Of a DNA stretch of 64,000 nucleotides, positions 24,365 through 36,400 are shown piece after piece. Location of the stretch: NCBI GenBank assembly GCA_018894105.1, contig CM032126.1:23162391-23226390 (forward strand), written 5' to 3'. The stretch is from Jacaranda mimosifolia (Eukaryota > Streptophyta > Magnoliopsida > Lamiales > Bignoniaceae). Position 1 is the first letter of the stretch. Each line of letters opens with the position of its first letter. The translations under genes were made by a program, and so were the position numbers. The notes under the pieces are model-generated. The model searched no databases and had not been told where the DNA came from. It saw only the letters and a program-made list of their open reading frames with translations.

Positions 24365-25080
24365 GATCAATACTTATAGGAACAATACATTTGCAGTAAG
24401 ACCCAAGGTGCATCATGCAAATAAAAAGAAGAAAACAACAACACCTCTATAGGAGTCCCTAAGTGGCTTCCTCTACAAAACATCTCCCCTAGGGACTCCA
24501 AGCGGGTCCCTGCATGGAACTTTATTTCATGTGGAAGACCCCAAGTGGCTCTCTCCACGAAACATCTCTATAGGAGACACCAAATGGCACCGTCTACAAA
24601 ACACCTCCATGAACCCTAAGTGACTTGTTCTATGGAAAAATAAAGTCCTATAATACTCCCGAAAGGGTGCAACATCAAGGATTGTTATAAGGCCTATAAG
24701 AGATGAGCAGTTACGACAACTGCATCAACACTCCACTAAGACCCTAATGGGGGTACAAATCAACAACATCATGCTAAGGTCCCTATGGGGCGCATAGTTA
24801 TGATGGCTAGATCAACACTCCTAAGAGGAATGCACAGTAATAACACAACACTAAGACCTCAATTAAGGGAGCAAATCAACAGATCCCCAAGGGGGCTTAT
24901 TGTAGGAGTGCTACTTAAAGAAGCCCAACAATGAACATAAAAAACAAACACTAAAGTAAAACCCCCAAAGGGGCTTATCAATGGTAACAACATTACAATG
25001 AACCCTTTCAAGAGAGGCTCCAAAAAAGGAAAAAACTTCTCTACATCTTTTGTGAAACCTCTAAGGGGACTCACAACCAT
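24365..25080. repeat. Degenerate tandem repeats (about 40 bp) in the Tat-2 3' region
   Basis: The core AAGTGGCTYYCTCTACRAAACA recurs at 24461, 24500, 24543, 24582 and 24618 with spacings of 36-43 bases. Looser CCCTAAGGGG-type words follow to about 25080. Position matches the tandem repeats 3' of Tat-1. Confidence 0.6.
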
Positions 25081-25356
25081 TTTCATTGCAACAAGCCCAA
25101 CAATGTGCAAACAATATGAAAAGGCCTAAAAACAAATGGAGTATAAAATCATCCAAATGGTCAAGTATGAAAAGGAGAGTAAATTGCTCAAATCTCAATA
25201 ACAAAGGCACAAAGTCTAACATTATTGGAGTGTGCAAATATCAATTGACGTTCGACCAACACTTGACTATGAAAAAAGAAACTAACTAGCATGCTACTGA
25301 AAGAAAATGGAAATATTGTAGTTCTAAATAAGTAGGAAAAGAAAAAGACTTAACTC
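25081..25356. other. Tat-2 3' region before the MITE
   Basis: No convincing coding sequence. Confidence 0.35.
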
Positions 25357-25359
25357 TTA

Positions 25360-26503
25360 TGGTATGATTAGTATACAGGAATGAGGTGAGAATGAAATGG
25401 GCATTCCCAAATCCATTCTTAAACCAATGATTGGTATAATTTAGAGATGAAAATGTCTATTCTTGTCGGAATTCCCATTCCTAAAAGGATGGGTTTAGCC
25501 ATTCCCTCCCTTCCCCACAGGTTTAGCCATTTTCAATCCATCGGGAATAAACTTATATTTAAAAAAAAAATAAAATTACACTCCAAAATTCAACAAAATA
25601 ATTTATATTTAAGAAAAGAAATCTCCACTTTATAACATTTGATATTATATTCCAACTTATTTGATTGCTACATGTTTCTATTCAATTATATATTTATTCA
25701 TATATTTTTTAGTAATATTATAAAAATTATTAAATTATTATAAAAATAAAAAAATAAATAATAAAAAAAGAATATTTATGTGCATCTCAATTTTTATCAT
25801 AAAAAAGTAGAAGTATCATCGACTTGGTCCATGCTAATAAAATATATATATAGTTTAAAATATTATTTATCTCCGCTTTTCTTCAAATTATTAAAAGATG
25901 TTACTAATAAATGAAGAGTTGTCCATTCTATCAACAAGTCTTCAAATTAAACTTATAAAAAAGGAAGATAAATCATTCTAACATTATCACAAAAAAATTA
26001 AGCATTCTAGATATAAAGTATTTTATAATTTTTTTATTTATCAAAAAATTCAAAAGAGCTTGCGAAATTATAGTTTTAAAAATAATAATTTTAAAGGAAT
26101 TATGTTTATACTTTTTTGCGTAAAAGTATATAACTTGTTGATAACATATAAACTGCATATATTTATTGATGTAGTTTGAATAACATCAAAAGTAATAATA
26201 AAACTGCATAATTATAGACTTGCTCAAAATTTTTTTTTACTAATAATTACTTTTATTTTAATAATTTCTTACAAAAGGATAATTTGGTCATATAAAAAAT
26301 TCATTCCATTTCTACCGGTCATTCCTATTTACAAATCATTAGAATGAAATCAAGAAGGGAATGTCAATTCCATTCCTTTCTCATTCTTTGTACGTACTAA
26401 TCATAAGATAAAATATGCCAACACTATTTCTTTCCCAACTTCATTCCATTCCTAAAGTCATTCCATTCTCACCTAATTCCATTCTTACATACCAATCACC
26501 ACC
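25360..26503. mobile_element. PIF/Harbinger-like non-autonomous element (1,144 bp) in Tat-2
   Basis: TTA at 25357-25359 and 26504-26506 flank the element, as expected for Harbinger insertions. The left end TGGTATGATTAGTATACAGG resembles, after reverse-complementing, the right end GGTGGTGATTGGTATGTAAG, and both continue into GGTGAGAATGRAATG. The interior is extremely AT-rich and has no transposase. A second copy of the terminal sequence lies inside the right end (about 26340-26416). Confidence 0.7.
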
Positions 26504-26506
26504 TTA

Positions 26507-28860
26507 GTCTATACCCTACTCTATTAACTACAGAGCCACGATAGTTGGATCCTCCACGATGGCCTCATCAACAACCTCCAATGATTCGCCAATCGCCCAA
26601 TAGGGAAGTTAATGGGAATAGTGGGGTCAAGTGGCAGTAAGTACTCTGTAGGGTTTCACTAAGCACGTGGCATTAATCCCGAATAATTTGCTTGTATATG
26701 AGGGTAACCTTCGTGTTGACTACTTCAAAGAACTCATTGGATCTATTGAACTCCTTCAACGCCTCCTTAGGCCTACTAAACACAAGTGCCTTCCCAATAG
26801 AAGACTACAAGAACTTTTTTCTAGTCTTCAACTCTCTAATGTATCACTCATTCAATTGTTTATGCTCCTTCAATAGCTTTCTAAACTATTCACTCTTCTG
26901 AACATTCTATTAAGCAAGTTCCGCTGCTTCTTCCTTAAGTTTGGCTATTGTGGCCATAGTCCCATCCCAATGGGACATATATCTGCGCTACTAAGTTCTA
27001 GACATGTTTCAAAAACAATAAACAAATCGCTAACCAACTATACACAACAATAAATACAATATGCAAGTGAAAAAAGCTAAATAAAAGAGAAAAGTGCTTA
27101 CCTAGTGCTAAGTCCCCAACATCCAACCCCATCAACTATCAAGATGAGAATATATCTAATTTTCCTTGATTGTACCCTCTAACTCTAGTCTATAGATTGT
27201 CAACCCTAAAAGTAGTCTCATCAACATTCTAGTGAGAGTCAATATCGCAACTTCTGTGCAATCTATAGTGGAACAACTCTTTGCCTTTACCAATGTGAAA
27301 GGGACAAGAGGATTGCGAGCAAGTAGCCTGAGCAGCAGACTCCTAAACGCGTTTCTTAGTTGGTCTTAAAACACTAGCTCAGAATTGTTGCCTACGTCAC
27401 CATAGGAGGAGTTGGAATTTAAGGCTATCTAGATTACCTCTGCAAGGGTCTCAAATGTTATCTCACCACAGACGATTCCCCACGACACTTCTCTATTGCA
27501 TGCCTCTTGCAAGAATCTCCATTCGCCTTCTTAGCACGAATCTTTGCCAAATCTATCTTCTTTCTTCCAAGGAGTAAACTGATTGAGTTAAGTCCAACAT
27601 TGCAAGAAACAATCAAGAAAGATAATACAAGTGTTAATGAGAAGGCATAAATGAAGTAACACACACAAAAACAGATAACAAGCCAGAAAAACAACTAAAT
27701 ATCGACAGAAACATATATGTGACATCAAAAGGAGATACTAAACCTCCACTAAACACTTGCCAAGGTCACGATAAACTCTTTATAAACACATCAACAAAGG
27801 CAAACTACTCTAAGAAAGGAGCCTCTAAATCTCATCTCTCACAAAGAAAAATGAAACTTTAAAGGCCCTCTAGAGGATGGCAACATCCACTTAAAAATTT
27901 GCAATTTCACCTTGAAAAAAAAAGTGAAAAAGGCCTCATTCAGAACTTCCATACCATAAAAGATAGTGAAAATATTTAAGGAAAGGGAAATTCAAATCCC
28001 TAAAAATGTTGAAACCCCATAAAATACACAAAGGAGTTTAGAGTGAAATGGCTCAAACACATCCTATAACTCCTAACTGTCTTTAACAACAAAAAATTAG
28101 GAGGAACGGAGAAACCATTGCTAAAGTACCCACAAAATGGTAAAGTACCCTAGAGGAGGCAACACAATGCGATCCTCCAATGAAGAAAGAACAACAAACT
28201 CAAACTCATCGGAGCTACAAACCTTACATCTCAATATCTCTTACTCCTAAAGAAAAGGGAATAAGATAAATTAGTAATGCCAGTATTACTAACAATATGA
28301 TCATCCTTAAACTCCTTCTTAGAGGAGTCCTACTCTCCAAACTTAGAATCAGAATGAAACCCTAACTCTAATGAAAAAGATGACTTAACAACTAAAGATT
28401 GACAAATGTGCTCTTGACATGCAACTCTATGATCCAAGACTAGACTAGACGATGTGTCCAAGAAGGGCCTCATGAACTTAGAAAACACAACAACTTTGCA
28501 TGGAGGACAACCCCACAAATATGAATCAACTTAGCATAACCATGGCCCCCTAAAGCTACTGCCCTTTACATCATAGAGACAGGTAACCCCTACTGCTAGC
28601 TGTCATCGGCTCTTACCAAAATTTCAAGCTCTAACTCAAACTAGTCCTACTACCAAATATTTCACTTTCAAAGCTTGACATATCTTACTCTTAAGCTAGA
28701 ACTCCCCACCAAAATTACTGACTCAAAAGAGCTAGAAAACAAAAGGAGGAAAAGCAAAAGGAAAGGTAAAAAAAATTACCTTATGAGCTCATCTTGGTCT
28801 AAAATGGTTACTTTCGAAGTTAAGGAATTATCAAATTTGCTAAGTTCATTAGAAGACGCA
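26507..28860. other. Unassigned Tat-2 3' interior
   Basis: About 2.3 kb without a convincing gene. Some Tat elements carry an antisense ORF here. The minus strand has short open pieces (27694-27458, 28518-28330) that could be its remains, but I recognise no domain. Plus-strand pieces at 26667-26901 and 28675-28869 are equally unsupported. Confidence 0.35.
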
Positions 28861-29159
28861 AATCACTAAACAACACATTAGTTCGTGAAGGCAACAAGTA
28901 AAAAATAATTAAGAGTCTCCAAGTTGTTAAACTATTAAACTATTTGAATTATTCCAAAAGTAAATTAATATGAAAGATAAATATAATTATTAAGGTAAAA
29001 TAAGGTTAACTTTTATGGTATACTTTTAATATGAAAATAAATTTACAAGTTGAAAGTAAAGGAACTTGATGACATGGAGAAGTAAAGCCCTAGGAGTAAG
29101 AAAGTCAAAAGCAAATAAGAGGTTTAATTAAATAAATAAATAAAGGGGCTAATGAGTCT

Positions 29160-29373
29160 AATAAATTGATCCCACCAAGATGAACATCCCAAATCCAAGT
29201 GTGACGAGCCCACCAAGGATCTAATAAATATAACTACCAACTATTAAAGCCAAAAAGGCTTCTAAGCAACTATTAGCAAATTGAGCTCCAGTCTTATGCA
29301 AGCACATTCCAGAAGCAGAAATCCAACTTAATTTGCTGATTTTTGGAAATGACACTTACTCTATTTTCGTCCA
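29160..29373 (+). repeat. Tat-2 3' LTR, part matching the 5' copy
   Basis: Pairs with 21545-21754 through CCACCAAGATGAACATCCC, TTCTAAGCAAC, GAGCTCCAGTC and GCACATTCCAGAAGCAGAA. It probably begins further left, where the other copy is truncated. Confidence 0.62.
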
Positions 29374-29854
29374 CCAAATATAACTGGCTAAAGTTTAGAC
29401 ACAAGCCAAATATGGTCTAAGATTGTTGATTGTGTATTTATTTAAATGCCACCAACAATAGTATTTATTAGTTCTTATCGAACAAATCATTTTTCCTAAA
29501 GTATACGAAGGAATGTTGTATTTTCTTTTATAAAAAAAAAGAAATGAACTTAGTTCTTTTGATAGAATTGGTGAATTTGTAAGTAGTTTCATCAAGATGA
29601 TGAAGAACCAAGATGCTGTAAAAGGATTAAAGTAGCTAAAATATTTGCTTGAGATTTTCTAACTGATGTGTTAGAAAAGATATTGTACGAATTCACAAGT
29701 AATTCTAGTAATGATCAAAGCATTGATGAGGGTTCGTAGATGCCTGAAGTATGTTAAAATATTTAGCTTTACTGAAATGATACAATATGCAAGTTTGATA
29801 TCAAATACAAAAGACACCAAGTAGACAAATAGTTAAATGTTTAGCTTAAGTGAA
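29374..29854 (+). other. Copia-B interior, too decayed to read
   Basis: Lies between the Tat-2 LTR and recognisable copia RNase H, so RT is expected. No RT motif can be identified. Confidence 0.35.
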
Positions 29855-30370
29855 GCTGCTATGTTTCTGAAGTCCTCAAGATAAACTTGTATAGCTTGAC
29901 CCACAATGGAGACAAAGTTTATAGTTTTAGATAAAGCTGGAGAAGAAGTAAAATGGCTTTGTAATTTTTGGACCTTTCTTCTCAACCTAAGCTAATGCTT
30001 ACTGTTATGCTATATGATGATAGTCAATTAGCTATTAGAAAGGCACAAAATAAAGTACACAATGGCAAGTCTCAAATCTAGGACAAAGCGATAATACTGC
30101 AAGGTAATTGATCTCTACTGGTGAATTTAGTGGACTCCAAAGGCTTACCTAGAGATCAAATAAATGTAAAACCCATGAATTATGAACCTTCATGGAAGAC
30201 ACCCAACCATGATGAATCAAGATACCAAGAACTTAGTCCAATAGGGCAACCAAGTTATGAGGGTTTATACAAGCGCTTACACGTTCGCTCCTATTTCTTC
30301 ATAGGATAAAGAAAAGTGTTGCCTGCTGAAGAGTATAAGATCAAGTATTAACTTTTAGTAATTTAAGCAA
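29855..30370 (+). pseudogene. Copia-B RNase H and C-terminus, broken
   Basis: Starts with EAAMFLKSS and CIA, then METKFIVLDKAGEEVKWL (about 29910-29965), which is the copia RNase H block with the conserved Glu. Later pieces correspond to the NGKSRHI and VKSKD...DPLTKGL regions but are frame-shifted. The piece 30121-30309 (VDSKGLPRDQIN) is the decayed C-terminus. Confidence 0.68.
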
Positions 30371-30670
30371 CTGTAAAAGTAGAGTAAGGTAGGATGTTAT
30401 TGATGAGAGTCACCTATATAAATGTGAACATGGGTTGCTTCCATCGTAAACACTTATGAATCTGGAGTTGTGTCCATGGCAAACAGATACAACTGTGAGA
30501 ATCCAAAAGCTCAAGGAAAGTTGTGTGGATATTATTATTTTGGTTTACACAAAACTTGATTAGCTCAAGATATCATATTCGTTGAGTGGGCACCTCAGCG
30601 ACCTATCCTGATGCAACAGCTTTTCGTTTGAATTCTCTCTTGCATTTATATAGCCACATGCATTACTTAT

Positions 30671-31359
30671 TGTCAATGGAAGTATTCCAATCAACACTAT
30701 AGATAGATGTTGATAATAGGTTTAATTACTCCAAATTATTTTTGTGTGAATGAAAAATTAATGCTAAAAGTAAACCATTTAAATAATTAAATTGTGAGAT
30801 GCAAATGGGAAGATAAAAGGTTATCAATCACAAGTAAAATTAGAAAGGATGTATATGATTGTATGGAAAGTTGTAAAAAGATAAACTTGTTTCTTAGCTT
30901 ACCTCTATGAGTTGTGAATGCCAATACAATCGTGCTAAGTGCTGACTGACATATCTATTCAACTTGTATTATTCTAAAAAGACATGTCAACTTGACGTGG
31001 AAATGTTAATTGTCATATCCATTCAAGAGCAACATTCCAATAGCTACAAGTATAGCCCTTTAATTAGTTTGTTCAATTCATTTAGTCATTCAAATTTTCA
31101 TAAAAAACGTATAGTATTCTTAGCATTATAACATTCTTAGCTCTAGTATATTTTGAGAAGAAAGAGTCCCTTAGTTCAATAGTTTGAAATATTTGAAATA
31201 CTTTTATCTTCCAAATGTTGGTCATTATATTTTAGGAGATGAAATTGCCATCAAATGTGAGCATCGGTGTAGGGAAAATTTATCTTACAGATAAAGAGCA
31301 AAACTCTTGCACCAACTATACTGAATTTGAAGGATCACAATCCATTACTGCCAATAAGA
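30671..31359 (+). repeat. Copia-B 3' LTR-like repeat
   Basis: Second copy of 20340-20690, with about 340 additional bases at 30900-31260. Begins TGTCAATGGAAG. The end is uncertain. Confidence 0.58.
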
Positions 31360-31364
31360 CTTAT

Positions 31365-32133
31365 AATATGTAATTATGTATGGGAAATGATAAATTTGAA
31401 AATGGTTCCCATTTAATTTTTTTAAGAAATTACAATCCTGTTGACTATATTACATAAGATGGCGTTTGGCAATGAACTTAGTTTGCTCACCGCATTTTGA
31501 AGAAAATTATGATCCATTTATAACTATGCAAGTTATGATTATTTTCATATGTAGAAATTTAGTGTATTTCGAATACTTTTTGTATCATAAAAGAGATCTG
31601 ACAACTTAAAATTTGGTCTCAAAAACTTCTTTTAATAATAAAAAAATAAATCTGTAGTATGAAAAATAACTATAAATTAATCTTTGAAAGCCATCTCTAG
31701 TTTTATATGTACTATAGGGATGTAATATTTTGGTAGCATCTTTAATCAAGTACTATTAGAAGAGCGCTAGTCAAGAGAGGTAAATGGAAGAAGTTCATGA
31801 AAAAAAAAATTATTTTCTTAATAACAAGATGTTAAATATTGATTTAAATATTGACAATGTTGTATATATTAAATGAAATTTTTTTTATTGGTACATATCT
31901 ATTAGTTGTGGCCATCTTACTGGTAGCAAATATTGTTCTTTATGTTGTCTATAAATACATTTCTTGGTATATTGGGTTTGAGTTCTATAGAAAATAATAG
32001 GGGAACCAACAAAATTCTCTTTGTTAGAAGAAAAATAAAACATTAACATATACATACGCATAATAGTCAATTCTAATTCCGGCTTCGGACTCTGACTTTG
32101 TTTAAGGCCTTCTACTATGGTTGTTACTTCATA
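31365..32133. other. AT-rich spacer with nothing recognised
   Basis: No coding or repeat signal beyond AT-rich tracts. The last five bases, TCATA (32129-32133), are the left target duplication of Copia-C. A minus-strand 87-codon ORF at 31885-32148 overlaps the LTR start and is not supported. Confidence 0.5.
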
Positions 32134-32402
32134 TATTAAAGTTCTCATATTAGCTTGCTTTCATTCTCCTTCTAATCTTATGCACAAATGTAATCCAGTT
32201 AGTTAGGGTTAGTTTGTGATTAATTAGTTTGTCATTTTGTGAGTTGGCTAGCAAATTAATTAGCTTTCTTTTTGGCCAGCCAGTCATGTATATAAATAGG
32301 CATACATTAATGCCTTGCAAAGTATGTTATAGAAATCAATACTCACTTTCTCTCATTTTCCTAGCTAAAGCACAATTTTTATGGCAAGTTTGTTCTCTAA
32401 TA
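32134..32402 (+). repeat. Copia-C 5' LTR (269 bp)
   Basis: Ends form a short inverted repeat, TATTAAAG...CTCTAATA. It aligns with 50698-50959 over its whole length, with a few indels. Confidence 0.93.
32289..32298 (+). promoter_or_regulatory. TATA box of the Copia-C LTR promoter
   Basis: TATATAAATA, preserved at 50846-50855 in the other LTR. It lies about 110 bases before the LTR end, a usual place for the element's RNA polymerase II promoter. Confidence 0.55.
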
Positions 32403-32414
32403 TAGTATCAGCAG
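32403..32414 (+). other. Primer-binding site of Copia-C
   Basis: TAGTATCAGCAG directly after the LTR, close to TGGTATCAGAGC, the initiator-methionine tRNA site used by copia elements. Confidence 0.75.
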
Positions 32415-32506
32415 TTATCTTCCCAATTGGTTCTACCAACATATAACTTCTTTTCCTTCTGATCATTCTCCCCTTCTCCGATCAAATTTCGATTTGATTT
32501 TCTCCC

Positions 32507-33480
32507 ATGGATTTTCCTCAATCCTCAAACTTCAACTCTTTTAATGGCCAATCCACCATTGATGACTCCTCTAATCCTTTCTTCCTCCACCACAAAGACA
32601 ATCCCAGTCTGGTACTAGTTTCTCAACTGCTTACATGTGATAATTAGTTTCCGTGGAGCAAATCTATTGAAATTGCCTTATCCATGAGGAATAAACTTGA
32701 ATTTGTGGATGACACAATCTGGAAGTTGAATTCAAATGATGAATAACTTTTAAGCGCATGGACTCAAAATTCTGGAAGTTGAATTTTGATGATGAATCAC
32801 TTTTGAGCGCATGGACTCAAAATAACAACATTGTTATTTCATAGCTTCTCAAGAAATCTCGACTAGCATCATCTTTTCTGATTTTGCAAAGGATATTTCG
32901 GATGATTTGAAAGAGCGATTCCAATAGAGCAATGGACAGTGGATTTTCTAGCTTCACTATGCACTAATCACTCTCACACAAGGATTGACTTCTGTTGTAG
33001 TATATTTTACAAAAATTGAAAGCTGTATGGGAAGAGCTAAGCAACTACAGGCTGAATAGCAATTGCAGGCAATGTTCATGTGGAGGTTTAAAGGAAATAC
33101 AAGAATACTATCATCGTGAATATGTACTGATATTTCTCATAGGCCCCAATGAATCCTTCCCTCAAATTCGAGGTCTAATACTACTTCAGGATCCTCTGTC
33201 ATCTATCACTGAGGTATTCTCTCTAATTTCACAAGATGAAAGACAATGCTCCATTACTGTTCTACCTTCCGGTGATCTCAACAATTATACAGCCTTTATT
33301 GTGAAAAGTGATCATGCAAAACCAGCAGCTAAGGTGTCTGAAAAACCCATACATGGAAATTCTCCTACATATAAAGATCCTTGCCATGATCGGCTGTTTT
33401 GTACTCAATATAATTACATTGGACATATAGTTCATACTTGTTACAAAATCCACGGTTATCCGCCAAGATTCAAGTTCTAG
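32507..33480 (+). pseudogene. gag: Copia-C gag with zinc knuckle, broken
   Basis: ATG 32507 opens MDFPQSSNFN. PFFLHHKDNPSLVLVSQLLT (about 32577-32636) is the copia gag N-terminal motif. A damaged middle carries a 53-bp duplication. The open piece 33016-33480 has the gag C-terminal half (KAVWEELSNYRLNSNCRQCS, IQEYYHREYVLIFLIG) and the knuckle CTQYNYIGHIVHTC. In the knuckle, Tyr replaces the second Cys of CX2CX4HX4C. From 33376 the sequence is also the first unit of the array. Stops near 32642 and 32745 and shifts near 32890-32930 break it. Confidence 0.85.
32719..32824 (+). repeat. 53-bp tandem duplication within gag
   Basis: Copies 32719-32771 and 32772-32824, both starting CTGGAAGTTGAATT and including GCGCATGGACTCAAAAT. 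53 is not a multiple of three, so it shifts the gag frame. Confidence 0.85.
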
Positions 33481-36400
33481 TCGCGAAACAGTCCCGCACC
33501 TCAGTCTTCTTAGTCAATCTTGTTCTGTTAACCAAGTATTTGATCAAGTTTCGCATTCCAACATTGATAACTTCATTTAGACACTCAATCCATCTCAATG
33601 TGCTCAATTGGTAAATAAGCTTTCCTTACATGTTAATCCTGCTATCAAATCCAGAGAATCAGATCCTCAATCTATATCACACTTCCCAAGTATATGCTTC
33701 AATGTCAAATCTATCTCTTAACCTTTCTAATAATGGATTATTGATTCCAGTGCATCTTCACATAGATGCTCCAACATCAATCTATTTTCTCGTCATGATC
33801 TTATACATAACTCTACTGTCTCTCTGCCCAATAGTACTCAAATTTATATCTTCTATGTCGGCTCTATTAGATTAAGCCCTAGCTTAATCATTCGCAATGT
33901 CCTATAAATGCCTCAATTTAAATAATATTTGTTTTCTGTTAGTACCTTGATTAAAGACCTAGTTCTCACTATCATCTTCTCTCCTGGTCATGGTACGGTG
34001 CAAGATCCTAAGAATTCGACCCTAATTCGCAAGGGTGAGCACAATGGTAGTCAAATTTATATCCTCTATATCCACTCTATTAGATTAACCCTTAGGCCTC
34101 ACAGTCATCTTCTCTCCTAGCCATGTTACGATGCAGGACCCCAAGAATTTAACTCTGGTTGGCAAGTGTGAACATAATGGTACTCAAATTTATATCCTCT
34201 ATATCAGCTCTATTACATTAATCCATAGCTTAATCATTCGCAATATCCTATTTACCACAATTTAAATACCATTTTTCGTCTGTTAGTGGCTTGATTAAAG
34301 ATCTTCGCCATGATTAGCTATTTTGTACTCAATATAAATACTATGGCCATACAGTTCATACTTGTTACAAAATTCGTAGCCATCCGCTAGGATTCAAGTT
34401 TTGGTCTCGAAACAGTCTTGCACCTCAGTCTTCTTAGTCAATCTGGTTCTATTAACCAAGTATCTGATCAAGTTTTGCACTCCAACATTGATAACTTCAT
34501 TTAGACACTAAATCCATCTCAATGTGCTTAGTTGCTAAATAAGCTTTCCTCACACGTTCTTCCTTCTATCAAATCCAGTGAATCAGATCCTCCATCTATA
34601 TGACACTTCCCGAGTATATACTTAAATGTCAAATCTATCTCTTAACCTTTCTAGTCATGGATTACTGACACCAGTGCATCTTCACATATATGCTCCAACA
34701 TCAATCTATTCTCTCGTCATGATCTTATACACAACTCTACTGTCTCTTTGCCCAATAGTACTCAAATTTATATCTTCTGTGTCGGCTCTATTAGATTATA
34801 CCCTAGCATAATCATTCGCAATGTCCAATATATGCCTCAATTTAAGTAATATTTGTTCTCTGTTAGTACCTTGATTAAAGACCTAGGTCTCACTCTCAAC
34901 ATCTCTCCTGGTCATGGTACGGTGCAGGACCCCAAGAATTCGACTCTAATTCGCAAGGGTGAGCACAATGGTAGTCAAATTTATATCCTTTATATCGGCT
35001 CTATTAGATTAACCCCAAGCTTAATCATTTCCAATGTCCTATATATGCCACAATTAAAATACCATTTGCTGTCTGTTAGTGCATTGATAAAAGACCTAGG
35101 TCTCGCTGTCTCTTTTCTCCTAGCTATGTTACGATGCAGGACCCCAAGAATTTGACTCTGGTTGGCAAGTGCGAGCACAACGGTACTCAAATTTATATCC
35201 TCTATATCGGCTTTACTAGATTAACCCCTGGCTTAATTTTTCACAATGTCCTATATATGCCGCAATTTAAATATCATTTGCCATCTGTTAGTGCCTTGAT
35301 TAAAGATCCTCGCCATGATCGACTATTTTGTAATCAATATAATTACTATGGCCATATAGTTCATACTTGTTACAAAATCCATGGCTATCTTCCAAGATTC
35401 AAGTTCTGGCCGCGTAACAGTCCTACACCTTAGTCTTCTCAGTCAGTCTGATCCTGTTAACCAAGTATCTGATCAAGTTTCCCATTCCACCGTTGATAAC
35501 TTCATTTAGACACTCAATCTATCTCAATGTGCTTAGTTGCTAAATATGGTTTCCTCACACGTTCCTCCTACTATCAAATCAAATGAATCAGATCCTCTAT
35601 CTATATCTCACTTCCCAAGTTCATGCTTCAATGTCAACTATATCTCTTAACCTATCTAGTCATGGATTATTGACTCCAGTGCATCTTCACATATATGCTC
35701 CAACATCAATCTATTCTCTCGTCAGGATTTTATACACAACTCTATTATCTCTTGGCCCAATAGTACTCAAATGTATATCCTCTATGTCGGCTCTATTAGA
35801 TTTACCCCTAGCTTGATCATTCGCAATGTCCTATATATGCCTCAATTTAAATATTATATGTTTTCTGTTAGTACCTTGATTAAAGACCTAGGCCTCACTA
35901 TCATCTTCTCTTCTATCCATAGTACGATGTAGGACCCCAAGAATTTGACTCCAATTGGCAATGGTGAGCACAATGGTACTCAAATTTATATCCTCTATAT
36001 CGGCTCTATTAGATTAACCCCTAGCTTAATCATTCGCAATGTCCCATATATGCCACAATTCAATTACCATTTGCTGTCTGTTAGTGCATTGATAAAAGAC
36101 CTAGGTCTCACTGTCTCTTTTCTCCTAGCCATGTTACGATGCAGGACCCCAAGAATTTGACTCTGGTTGGCAAGTGCGAGCACAACGGTACTCAAATTTA
36201 TATCCTCTATATCGGCTCTATTTGATTAACCCCTAGCTTAATCTTTCGCAATATCCTATATATGCCGCAATTTAAATACCATTTGTCATCTGTTAGTGCC
36301 TTGATTAAAGATCCTCGCCATGATCGACTGTTTTGTACTCAATATAATTACTATGGCCATATAGTTAATACTTGTTACAAAATCCAAAGCTATCCGCCAA

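Larger units (their letters stand above)
21545..29373 (+). mobile_element. Tat-2: gag-protease-only Tat-type gypsy element nested in Copia-B
   Basis: A direct repeat, 21545-21754 and 29160-29373, is the LTR signature (shared CCACCAAGATG, TCTAAGCAA, TGATTTTYGRAAATRAC). The left copy is followed by the primer-site-like TGGTGCTGTCTATGAGAG. Gag and protease pseudogenes follow, then short tandem repeats, a MITE, and a poorly coding 3' region. No RT, RNase H or integrase can be found. Copia-B coding sequence lies on both flanks, so Tat-2 inserted into it. Confidence 0.72.
20340..31359 (+). mobile_element. Copia-B: degraded Ty1/copia element hosting Tat-2
   Basis: A copia gag fragment at 20900 and copia RNase H at 29855-30370 lie on the two sides of the gypsy element Tat-2. 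A sequence at 20340-20690 recurs at 30671-31359, as LTRs would. Outer boundaries are uncertain. CTTAT occurs at 20335-20339 and 31360-31364, but it also precedes the right LTR copy, so it is weak as a target duplication. Confidence 0.6.

Noticed and set aside
24365..25080. Tandem words as a protein-coding repeat
   Set aside because: Spacing varies from 36 to 43 bases with no open frame across it.
20335..31364. CTTAT pair as a firm target duplication of Copia-B
   Set aside because: The same five bases also precede the right LTR copy (30666-30670), so they may belong to the LTR; kept only as a weak hint.
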